35,335 nt of DNA from a virus. Below are positions 26,639-33,226 of the stretch, piece after piece. The position numbers and the translations under genes are program-made. The stretch spans positions 1 to 35,335 of IMG/VR virus record IMGVR_UViG_3300008448_000309; one strand, written 5' to 3'. The notes under the pieces are model-generated. The model had not been told where the DNA came from, searched no databases, and saw nothing but the letters and a program-made list of their open reading frames with translations. How positions within the stretch are numbered: position 1 is the stretch's first letter; each line of letters starts with the position of its first letter.

Positions 26639-26934
26639 AATTTAGGTATAAGTATTCTATCACCAACATTAAATCCTTCAAAAGGATCAGAAACATTGTT
26701 TACTAACATTAGCAACCACCAGTATCCTGCTGTATTATAGAATAATTCTGATATAGCATCTGGTCTATGCTGAAATCCAGCAGGGACATACCCCACTTCA
26801 AACTCGTATAGCCGACCAGAATATTGCGTCAGTAAATCTTGAGCAGGATGGCCTACCGATGTATTCGTTTTTACTCCCTTATGTTCGACCATAACTTGGC
26901 CTACTGAATAGCGAGTTCTTGGTGAATTAAGCAT
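26635..26934 (-). CDS. baseplate protein with LysM-type end, gp53/gpX-like
   Basis: The 99-aa protein has the compact form of baseplate LysM proteins. RPDAISELFYNTAGYWWLL spans about 57-75 and is followed by LVNNVSDPFEGFNVGDRILIP at the C-terminus, where an Asn-x-x-x-DPF turn and final G-D-x-I-x-I-P are typical. P2 gpX and T4 gp53 carry this motif and link wedges to the hub or tube. An SD (AGGA, 8 nt spacing) supports the start. Position between hub and tube-junction genes agrees. Confidence 0.85.
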   Translation of the reverse strand: MLNSPRTRYSVGQVMVEHKGVKTNTSVGHPAQDLLTQYSGRLYEFEVGYVPAGFQHRPDAISELFYNTAGYWWLLMLVNNVSDPFEGFNVGDRILIPKL

Positions 26935-26937
26935 ATA

Positions 26938-27915
26938 TTAGTTCCTGTAATTATTATTTTGTATTCCTATATCAGGTCGAATAGGATCTATGGTGTTACT
27001 TCCATTCAAAATAACTTCCCACCCTACCGAGTTATCTCTTTGTACATATTTGTTTATATTGTAATCACCAAAATCACCTACTCTAATTTCTTGCAAATTA
27101 ATTTCGAAAGAAATAACTCTAGGTAACAAAGTCCGTAGATCAGCACCATGAGCTTTATCATAATCTATTTTATAATCTAAAGCCACACATGGGATATCTT
27201 GATATAGAATGCCATGATTTAATCTTATTATTGGAGGACCATTTGTAGGATTTTTTGCGTTATTTAAAACAGACAATCTAATTAAATTAGTCCAATACAT
27301 AACCAAATCAATACCACGATTTATTTCTGGTCTTGGGTTATTTTGTATTGATGTTCTTCTACTTGCGACAAATGTACCTGTAACTCCCACACGCGAGGTA
27401 GTTGTGCCGTCAAAATCTTGATCTAAATCTCTAAAGTATAAATCATGGTCTTTTGCATTACCTCGACCAGACTTAAAGTGTTTTGTAGTATCATTAACAT
27501 ATAAAGATTTAAAAAACAAATTTTTCATTTCTTCTTTAGATTTTAAATTAGAATGATTTGTAGATAATATAGTATCCGCTGTTGATAATATATGTGGTAA
27601 AGTTATTTTAAATGATAGTGAAAACTGTCTTGATTCTGCGCCTGTGTAAGCTAGAAGAGTGCTGTTCCTGCTAATAGGTTGATACTTTGCATGCATCGCT
27701 TTTCTAGATTCTCTAATCTCTGGGTTTTCATAAAACATTAAATATCTAACATTTGGCGCATCCTTGGAAGATTCATAGAACTCAAACCGTAAGTAAGATC
27801 TCTCCTCTAATTTACGATCAAAATTCTTTGGATTGTTAACATACTCTACAAGTGCAGTTTGCCCAGTTTTACCTGCTTGGCTATCTGTTACAGAATTAAG
27901 TACACTTTTTATCAT
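26938..27915 (-). CDS. tail tube-baseplate junction protein, CIS tube/gp48-gp54-like
   Basis: This 325-aa protein has a pattern found in the tube-adaptor proteins of contractile systems. Residues about 54-100 give LMFYENPEIRES, then a SLLAY-like segment (STLLAYTGAESRQFSLSFKI). A later part reads GPPIIRLNHGILYQDIPC then a Val-rich strand and a final EINLQEIR strand. Such proteins (T4 gp48/gp54, Afp7-like) sit on the hub and start tube polymerisation. The gene order tape measure, junction, LysM, hub supports this. GAGG lies about 12 nt before the ATG. Family assignment is from pattern only. Confidence 0.65.
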   Translation of the reverse strand: MIKSVLNSVTDSQAGKTGQTALVEYVNNPKNFDRKLEERSYLRFEFYESSKDAPNVRYLMFYENPEIRESRKAMHAKYQPISRNSTLLAYTGAESRQFSLSFKITLPHILSTADTILSTNHSNLKSKEEMKNLFFKSLYVNDTTKHFKSGRGNAKDHDLYFRDLDQDFDGTTTSRVGVTGTFVASRRTSIQNNPRPEINRGIDLVMYWTNLIRLSVLNNAKNPTNGPPIIRLNHGILYQDIPCVALDYKIDYDKAHGADLRTLLPRVISFEINLQEIRVGDFGDYNINKYVQRDNSVGWEVILNGSNTIDPIRPDIGIQNNNYRN

Positions 27916-27928
27916 AAATTAATTAGCC

Positions 27929-29482
27929 TCATGTTGATATTGGAGCGGATCCTCTTTTACTGTTATTTTGAATGACAGTTAGTAATAATAACATTGCATT
28001 CTTTTGTTCCTCATTTACATTCAAAAGTCGTTTGGATAAATCAGTGCCGTAAATAATATCTTGCATAGTTCTGTTTAAACTTTGTGATTGCATCTCTAAT
28101 AGTGAATTTGTTTTATAGTTAAGAGCGGCACGAGCATCATTTATGGCTTTTTGTCTTTGTGCATCTAATCGTTTTCTTTCTTCTTCTGCTGCTCGTTTCT
28201 TCTCTGCTTCAGCCTCATCATCTTCTCCAGAACCAAGCCAAGACATTAATTCAGGGATGAAAGAAACTAACAATGATATTAATAATCCTACAGGACCTGA
28301 TAAAAATCCTAATACTCTAGTGAACATTAATCCACCTTTAGCTAAAGCATTTCCAATTTTAGATATTTTTCCAGTAGCTATACTAGCTGCTCGCATCTCC
28401 CTTCCCAATTTAATCATGTTTCTGGACAGATCTTCTAATTTGGTTCTAAGAGAACCTAAAATTACTGTAACAGCAACAAATTTTAGTGTATTAACTAATA
28501 AAGTCATGTTATTTACTAACAAGGGAACTATATTAGCCGCTAATTCTTGTAATGGTCCAGTTGCCTTTTCTAATGCCGTCATTAGGTTAGCAAATGGATC
28601 TTGTTTTGCTCCAACATCAGGAACTATTTCTTTGGGTTGTAATTTACTTATTGCTTCCGACAAAGTTACTAGTTCTTGAGATCCAAAGTAATCTCCTAGT
28701 CTCTGTAATATTACAGAGGGATCCAAACCTTGCATTTCCAACGCTTGGCGTTGAGCATCTATCATTGGTTGCAATGTTTTAGCTATGCCAAACAAAGACT
28801 CTTCTATTTGTTCTGCCGTAGAATCTTTAGCCATCAGCTTTTTAGCCATGTCTGAAATGCCAAACGCCATTCTCTTACCAAACATGTCTGGATTCATTAT
28901 CTGTTTGGAGAAGCGTTCAATCAAATCTTCAGATCCCTGACCAAACTTGCCTGCAACCTTTGCAGCAGCTTCTGAGAATTGTCTACCTACCCCATAAAAA
29001 GCTAGATCTAAATCTGAAGAGAATTTACCCATAGCATCTACTATATTTTCAGTAGAGATCTGGTAAGTGTCTCGTAATTTAGAAATCCTCTCAGAGAAAT
29101 CAGAAAGATTGCTGTTGTTTAAGTTTCCTGTTATGATTGATTGTCTGGTTAGCTTTAGTAACCCAGCATTACTTTTTCCGGCTACTTTATTTTCTAATGT
29201 TAGCTTAGTCAACTCTTTGTTATTAAGAGTTATGCCCTCTTCAACCATCTCCAAGGCATTCTGAAGTTCCTCATTCCGACCAGCTAAATTTCCTAAGTTA
29301 GGCCCTAGAACTTTTGATACACTAGCGACAGAGGTTCCTATTGAAGCAGATGTTTTATTCATCGTATCTGCTTGCTTTACGAACTTAGCTAATGTAGCAG
29401 TAAGACTACCCATTACTTGAGCACCTGCTAGGTAGCCTATACTTTTACTTAATTCAGCAAGAACTGAGTCTGTAGTAGCCAT
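27929..29482 (-). CDS. tail tape measure-like protein
   Basis: The 517-aa, almost entirely helical protein has small-residue and coiled-coil stretches (40-110, 150-250), hydrophobic segments at about 315-345 and 387-416, then a charged helix (420-450, Glu/Lys/Arg/Ala). Helical content, the hydrophobic segments and its place before junction and hub genes fit a tape measure. If its length sets the tail at the usual 1.5 angstrom per residue, the tail would be about 78 nm, slightly shorter than T4's (gp29, 590 aa). The start overlaps the stop of the 149-aa gene (TAATG) with no separate SD. A hub chaperone or ejected pore protein is also possible. Confidence 0.65.
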   Translation of the reverse strand: MATTDSVLAELSKSIGYLAGAQVMGSLTATLAKFVKQADTMNKTSASIGTSVASVSKVLGPNLGNLAGRNEELQNALEMVEEGITLNNKELTKLTLENKVAGKSNAGLLKLTRQSIITGNLNNSNLSDFSERISKLRDTYQISTENIVDAMGKFSSDLDLAFYGVGRQFSEAAAKVAGKFGQGSEDLIERFSKQIMNPDMFGKRMAFGISDMAKKLMAKDSTAEQIEESLFGIAKTLQPMIDAQRQALEMQGLDPSVILQRLGDYFGSQELVTLSEAISKLQPKEIVPDVGAKQDPFANLMTALEKATGPLQELAANIVPLLVNNMTLLVNTLKFVAVTVILGSLRTKLEDLSRNMIKLGREMRAASIATGKISKIGNALAKGGLMFTRVLGFLSGPVGLLISLLVSFIPELMSWLGSGEDDEAEAEKKRAAEEERKRLDAQRQKAINDARAALNYKTNSLLEMQSQSLNRTMQDIIYGTDLSKRLLNVNEEQKNAMLLLLTVIQNNSKRGSAPIST

Positions 29483-29931
29483 TATTCTATATCTTCCGTA
29501 CTTTCAGGCAGCTTCTCTTTTTCAATAGATATTTCATTGAGATCGGACATTTCAGATAATTTATAAGTCCTAAAGCTATTTGGACCAAAAATAGCCAGCA
29601 ACCCCCTAGAAACATTATCGTAATCAGCAAAACGCCTATTTTTATATAGGGTCTTAAGTACATTAGAACTTATTTCTGGAGACACCGAAGTTAGTTTAAA
29701 ACAGGCTACTAGCATATTTCCCCTTGTGGAAATGAATAACCCATTCCCTCTTTTAACTTTAACAACAAAAACAAATACCCTACCACTTCCCGGATAAACA
29801 AAAGATAAGACATCTCCGGGGGAAATAAACCCTGCGCTCCTAGGAATTACCCCTACATGCTCTTTTCCTTCGTGGTTAATATCTTTTAAAAAATTACCAC
29901 CGTTTTCGTAATATTTTTCGTAACGATTCAT
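29482..29931 (-). CDS. conserved-type phage protein of unknown function before tape measure
   Basis: The 149-aa protein is the first gene of the tail operon. Residues about 35-85 look like a small beta barrel (SPGDVLSFVYPGSGRVFVFV, then KVKRG, GLFISTRGN, LLACF-like MLVACFKL), followed by helices with NVLKTLYKNRRF and an acidic Glu-rich tail. The barrel recalls SH3-type folds, but I do not recognise the family. It is divergent from the plus-strand 92-aa gene with 21 bp between starts. No SD is obvious upstream of the ATG. A tail assembly role is inferred from position only. Confidence 0.6.
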   Translation of the reverse strand: MNRYEKYYENGGNFLKDINHEGKEHVGVIPRSAGFISPGDVLSFVYPGSGRVFVFVVKVKRGNGLFISTRGNMLVACFKLTSVSPEISSNVLKTLYKNRRFADYDNVSRGLLAIFGPNSFRTYKLSEMSDLNEISIEKEKLPESTEDIE

Positions 29932-29947
29932 GTATAATAATCCGAGG

Positions 29948-29955
29948 TATTTATG
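29948..29955 (-). promoter_or_regulatory. possible late promoter of tail operon, CATAAATA
   Basis: The minus strand reads CATAAATA, one base from the T4 late octamer, 16 nt before the ATG of the first tail gene. A start site six bases on would leave a leader of only about 11 nt with no SD, which weakens the call. The same bases include the start codon of the plus-strand 92-aa gene. On the plus strand a TATAAT occurs at 29933-29938. Confidence 0.3.
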
Positions 29956-30231
29956 ACTGAAAATATAGATGAGAGCATAGTAGATTTTCTTGATTTAATT
30001 AATTTTACCCTATCTAATAAGTTTGAAGATAAGTGGAGACATAGATTTAGTTCTTCCTTCATAAAATTATTCCAGTTAAAGCTATTAGAATGTATGGACA
30101 GCCAGAAGCCAATAAAGAGATCTACTTTATTTACTTACCTAACAAAAAGATGTAAGTATTCTGAGGAACAGGTAGAAAACTTTTTCAAAGCAATAGAAAT
30201 AGAAATCTACGACCCGGTGATCCAAAAATGA
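29953..30231 (+). CDS. small helical protein of unknown function
   Basis: The 92-aa protein is on the opposite strand to the tail operon. GAGG ends 4-5 nt before the ATG, so the start is well supported. Sequence is mostly helical: an acidic helix (1-20), a basic aromatic stretch (KWRHRFSSSFIKLFQLKLLE), and a C-terminal half with RSTLFTYLTKRCKYSEEQV that could form a helix-turn-helix. Small helical proteins of this kind in T4-like phages include transcription co-factors such as gp33, but no match is visible and no function is assigned. It overlaps the next small gene in an ATGA arrangement. Confidence 0.6.
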   Translation: MTENIDESIVDFLDLINFTLSNKFEDKWRHRFSSSFIKLFQLKLLECMDSQKPIKRSTLFTYLTKRCKYSEEQVENFFKAIEIEIYDPVIQK

Positions 30232-30383
30232 GCGAAAAGAAAAGACACGGCCTGAGAAGCGTTCCGAGAGACAATTCACTCGACTACCTTCGTCATACCA
30301 ATAACATAATTGGCTGTGCTTTTATATTTTATGCATTCCTTTTTTTCCTAGCTTTAATAAAAATATTTATTGACGCTATTTAG
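30228..30383 (+). CDS. 51-aa single-span membrane peptide
   Basis: A short frame starts at ATG 30228, overlapping the TGA of the 92-aa gene (ATGA), and ends with TAG at 30381-30383. The 51-aa product has a basic, polar N-terminus (MSEKKRHGLRSVPRDNSLDY) and one hydrophobic segment at 28-48 (IIGCAFIFYAFLFFLALIKI), so it is probably an inner-membrane peptide with the N-terminus inside. It overlaps the end of the nuclease gene on the other strand by 8 bp. Coupling with the 92-aa gene suggests one small operon. Function is unknown; small phage membrane peptides act in lysis control or exclusion, but nothing here selects one. Confidence 0.55.
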   Translation: MSEKKRHGLRSVPRDNSLDYLRHTNNIIGCAFIFYAFLFFLALIKIFIDAI

Positions 30384-31152
30384 TTTTTGATTCCTTTGCT
30401 TTCTTGCACTCGGTGATGTAGTTTTTTACATCATCTGTACTGTAGAACTCAGGACAGGCTTGCTTGTACCCACACCAGTTACAAAACTGGTTTCTGCTGG
30501 GAGCAAAGTCTGACTTCTTCCGCTTTCTAATATCCCAAACATCTTTTTGGACATCGTTTACATATTTGTGAATCTGTCCCGGAAGATAGTTAACAAACAC
30601 AAAGTTATTGGTTAGTGGGTAGTAGTGTGCAGCAGTAATCTTTTGAACAGGGATGTTAAAATGTTTGTGGATGGCATAGGTGTATGCCTTAAGTTGGTCG
30701 TTATTAAATAACTCTAACTTTGATTTCTCGTCCGCGCCTGTCTTGTAGTCAATAATTAAATAGTTACCTTGCTTAGATTTAATTATGCGGTCAATGACTA
30801 CCCGCTGATCTGTCCCCTCTAGCAGTGCTACCTTGAAATCTGATTCAGTTCCAACCGTTTCCTCTAGTGTAGCATTAAACCTTAGAAAATTTTTAAGGCA
30901 TACAGAAATCTTCTTGTCATAGCTATTATCGAAGGTATAGTTGGGGCGTTGTTCCTCAGCTATCTTAGCCAAATCATCATGAGTCTTAGCTGCAACACCC
31001 AACTCGAAGATCTTATGGATGTAAGACCCGAACTGCATGGCATCAGCGTTTGCCCCACTCTCAGGGATTCGTTCATAGTACTTCAAGTAAAACTTCCAAC
31101 CACACTGCTTGTAAGTATCCCTTTTGGAATGTGAAATTTCAGTTATGAACAT
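30376..31152 (-). CDS. Cas4/RecB-like PD-(D/E)XK nuclease with Fe-S cysteines
   Basis: The start chosen is ATG 31152, preceded by AGGAG at six-base spacing; a longer frame from 31170 has no comparable SD. The 258-aa product shows the RecB-type nuclease core: H46 in GSYIHKIFE, D121 in VVIDRII, and D135-x-K137 in LIIDYKTG, with Q153 in NDQLKAYTYA. Four cysteines, C17 and C224-x2-C227-x5-C233, are spaced as in AddB/Cas4 enzymes, where they hold a 4Fe-4S cluster joining the two ends. It would act on DNA ends in recombination or replication. The gene is head-to-head with the primase and shares 8 bp containing both start codons. A CRISPR role is not supported: no array or cas1 is present. Confidence 0.88.
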   Translation of the reverse strand: MFITEISHSKRDTYKQCGWKFYLKYYERIPESGANADAMQFGSYIHKIFELGVAAKTHDDLAKIAEEQRPNYTFDNSYDKKISVCLKNFLRFNATLEETVGTESDFKVALLEGTDQRVVIDRIIKSKQGNYLIIDYKTGADEKSKLELFNNDQLKAYTYAIHKHFNIPVQKITAAHYYPLTNNFVFVNYLPGQIHKYVNDVQKDVWDIRKRKKSDFAPSRNQFCNWCGYKQACPEFYSTDDVKNYITECKKAKESKTK

Positions 31153-32122
31153 TGATATCTCCTGCTTCATTAAAGACTACCTGACAACCAAATTCTCAGG
31201 AAAATTTAAATTATCTAGTAATGGTAGGGAATTGATGATGAACTCCCCTGTAGACCCGACAGATAGAAAGCAGCACTTTTCTATCAATTTGGAAACAGGG
31301 TTGTGGCAGGATTTCCGTAAAGGGGAGAAGGGTAACTTCTACTTCCTCTATAGTTATCTAGAGGGGGTCACATACAAACAAGCAGTTAAAGAAATCCACA
31401 TCCGCAGCATTAACAAAGAGCCTCTCCCAGCTACGGTCATTGAGGCTCCGTCTAGCTCCATCAAGGAGGAGATGAAGAACTTTGTACCAATCCTGCTAGA
31501 CAAGCAGCCCGAATCAGAACTAGAGATTGCTGCTTACCTGTACTTAAGTGATCGTAAGATACTAAATAACAAATACCCATTCTTTGTTGCTATGGATGGT
31601 AGATTCTACGGGCGCGTGATCATCCCGTTCTGGAGAAACGATGATTTAGTGTATTTCCAAGCCAGATCACTTATCGGTCAAAAACCTAAGTACCTAAACC
31701 CCGGAGCAGAGTTTGGTCTTAAGAGCAAGAGCTACCTATTCCCCTTTGATCTCTCAGAGCGGTATGTCGTTGTATGTGAGGGTCCGACTGATGCAATTTC
31801 CCTACAACTACAGGGCGTAAACGCTACTGCTACCCTAGGATGCTCTCTCAGCGTAACTCAATCAAGAATGCTTGCAGGCTTCCAAGGTCGCATTATTGTA
31901 GGGTACGATAACGATAGTGCAGGCAAAGCAGGACTAAAGAATATCCATACTACAATTAATTGCCAAAGATTCCTCCCCATCAGCTACTGCTTCCCAGACA
32001 GTCGATACAAGGATTGGAACGAAATGCATGTAGATAACATTAACCTCAGACAGTATGTAAAAGAGAACACCCGAGAGTATGATTCCCGGGTGTTTGAAAT
32101 AAGTTCCGTACTAGGTATTTAG
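31145..32122 (+). CDS. DnaG-type primase with TOPRIM domain, lacking zinc ligands
   Basis: The start at ATG 31145 gives 325 aa; a TTG seven codons earlier (31124) would lengthen it but extends further into the nuclease gene. Residues 33-80 match the layout of the DnaG zinc-binding domain (NSPVDPTD, FSINLETGLWQDF, KGNFYFLYSYLEG), but the Cys/His ligands are absent. The TOPRIM core follows: VVVCEGPTDAI with E212, VGYDNDSAGKAG with D255 and D257, and YKDWNEM with D290. It would lay down RNA primers with a replicative helicase that is not in this window. SD is weak (GGAA 15 nt upstream). The end overlaps the opposing 311-aa gene by 4 bp. Confidence 0.85.
   Translation: MNIDISCFIKDYLTTKFSGKFKLSSNGRELMMNSPVDPTDRKQHFSINLETGLWQDFRKGEKGNFYFLYSYLEGVTYKQAVKEIHIRSINKEPLPATVIEAPSSSIKEEMKNFVPILLDKQPESELEIAAYLYLSDRKILNNKYPFFVAMDGRFYGRVIIPFWRNDDLVYFQARSLIGQKPKYLNPGAEFGLKSKSYLFPFDLSERYVVVCEGPTDAISLQLQGVNATATLGCSLSVTQSRMLAGFQGRIIVGYDNDSAGKAGLKNIHTTINCQRFLPISYCFPDSRYKDWNEMHVDNINLRQYVKENTREYDSRVFEISSVLGI
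32066..32094 (-). terminator. candidate terminator hairpin for 311-aa gene transcript
   Basis: A perfect 8-bp inverted repeat, AACACCCG (32066-32073) and CGGGTGTT (32087-32094), has a 13-nt loop. In the minus direction it lies 25 nt beyond the stop of the 311-aa gene and is followed by CTCTTTTAC, a short U-rich run. In the plus direction there is no U tract. The hairpin is inside the 3' end of the primase coding sequence. Confidence 0.45.
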
Positions 32123-33054
32123 TCTAATATTAGGTACATTAAATCGGAGACTATAGTTTCTCGTAATATATTGTATTTTACTTGTATAGAGTAAGTGCCT
32201 GTTAAAGGTCCAAAAGTTCCTGCTGCAACAGCGGGTAATGTAGCTATTGTGGCAGTATTCCAGTTAAACACGATTGTGTTATCACCTGTAATATCAACGC
32301 CGGAAGTTGTATCTGTAAATGAGCTAACTGTAACTCGTGCAGGTAATGTGTAATCGTCGTTTAGTTTTACTATTTGTACCTGTGCAGATGTAATCGCAGC
32401 ATCCTCAAAGGTGTTTCTAATACTTCTACTTATGTTTTTATTACCTATATTTATCTCGGTAACAACTTTTAAATCAACCTTTGAGCCTAGTTTAACATGC
32501 TTGTTAGTTAGCCTGTTTGTAGTGCTAATTAGTAAAGGTTCTGTGCTTGTGAAGATTGTATCTCTGTACAAACGGAAATCATTTATGAAGATTTCCCAGT
32601 CGCTATTTTGCACCCAGCGGACAGTCCAAATGTCTATGTAATCACCAACAGAAGATGCTTTGTTTGCTATTGTGGTTCCTTCATAGGATCCTGACAAAGC
32701 AACCTGCCCATTCAAAACTGTTACATATTCGCCTGTTGATAGCTTATAGATGCCGTTAGCTGTTGTTCCGGGTGTGTAGTTAGACGCATCAAAAGTGGCG
32801 TTGGTAGTTAGTGTGGCAGCATTCTTGAAGCCCATTTTAACTACGGAGGATGCAATAGTTGGATCTATTAAATTAGCTGATGTCAGTATTGTGCTGGGGC
32901 TGGTATTGTCTGCTAGAGTGAATACTGTTACTGAACTAATTTCATAAGGATCCTGAAAGACCCCGTTATTAATGAAAAAGCATCTAAGGCCCACAGGTTG
33001 TAGCACTGAAGGTCTATTATTCCGATCATAAACTGTGTAACCGTTAACTAGCAT
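32119..33054 (-). CDS. virion structural-type protein of unknown function
   Basis: The 311-aa protein is Ser/Thr/Val/Asn-rich and nearly all beta, without signal peptide or enzymatic motif. The N-terminal segment (LRCFFINNGVFQDPYEISSV, residues 23-42) resembles starts of structural proteins I recall from T4-like phages. A middle part (120-170) has VGDYIDIWTVRW and the C-terminus has YSIQVKYNILRETIVSD. The ATG (33054) overlaps the end of the -1 frame extension of the gp26-family gene by 11 bp, so the two are probably translated together. The 3' end overlaps the primase by 4 bp. Confidence 0.65.
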   Translation of the reverse strand: MLVNGYTVYDRNNRPSVLQPVGLRCFFINNGVFQDPYEISSVTVFTLADNTSPSTILTSANLIDPTIASSVVKMGFKNAATLTTNATFDASNYTPGTTANGIYKLSTGEYVTVLNGQVALSGSYEGTTIANKASSVGDYIDIWTVRWVQNSDWEIFINDFRLYRDTIFTSTEPLLISTTNRLTNKHVKLGSKVDLKVVTEINIGNKNISRSIRNTFEDAAITSAQVQIVKLNDDYTLPARVTVSSFTDTTSGVDITGDNTIVFNWNTATIATLPAVAAGTFGPLTGTYSIQVKYNILRETIVSDLMYLILD

Positions 33055-33220
33055 GTTTATTCATAGCCTCCATACGCTCTCGGTGTAATTCCAAGAAAAT
33101 CAGTCTTTCTCGTCTAGACATCCTCAGAACATCCGCATAGGTCATGTGGACATCATGTACTAGTATATAGGCTTCTCTAAGTAGAACCTCTAAATTTAAA
33201 ATAGGTTCTAATTCACGGTA
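33044..33220 (-). CDS. -1 frameshift extension of gp26-family protein
   Basis: From the slippery run of seven T (minus strand 33226-33220), the -1 frame is open for 58 codons to TAA at 33046-33044. The peptide begins YRELEPILNLEVLLREAY and continues to MTYADVLRMSRRERLIFLEL before a charged end. An internal in-frame ATG exists (start of MTYADV) but has no SD, and 25 open codons precede it, so independent initiation explains the frame poorly. A (S/T)Y-x-(D/E)-(V/L)-x-x-(M/L)-x-x-x-E-R pattern is common in the T parts of tail assembly chaperones. The fusion product would be 302 aa. Confidence 0.7.
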   Translation of the reverse strand, partial: YRELEPILNLEVLLREAYILVHDVHMTYADVLRMSRRERLIFLELHRERMEAMNKHAS

Positions 33221-33226
33221 AAAAAA
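33182..33226 (-). promoter_or_regulatory. programmed -1 frameshift signal: slippery site plus stem-loop
   Basis: In the zero frame the codons are GAT TTT TTT ACC, giving the heptamer T_TTT_TTT at 33226-33220. After a 9-nt spacer an 8-bp perfect stem TAGAACCT/AGGTTCTA (33210-33203 with 33189-33182) closes a 13-nt loop. The zero-frame UAG stop is part of the stem. The elements and spacing are those of bacterial and phage -1 frameshift sites. Confidence 0.75.

Noticed and set aside
30414-30433. 7-bp stem TGATGTA/TACATCA with T-rich loop as terminator of the plus-strand mini-operon
   Set aside because: AT-rich stem, T run is in the loop and not after the stem.
31124-31144. Primase start at TTG 31124
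   Set aside because: Rare start codon without a better SD; ATG 31145 already includes the whole N-terminal domain.
30376-31152. CRISPR adaptation gene cas4
   Set aside because: No array, cas1 or cas2 nearby; the family is common in phage replication and recombination.
30376-31170. Nuclease start at 31170 (264 aa)
   Set aside because: The ATG at 31152 has AGGAG at six-base spacing, and those SD bases would otherwise be coding.
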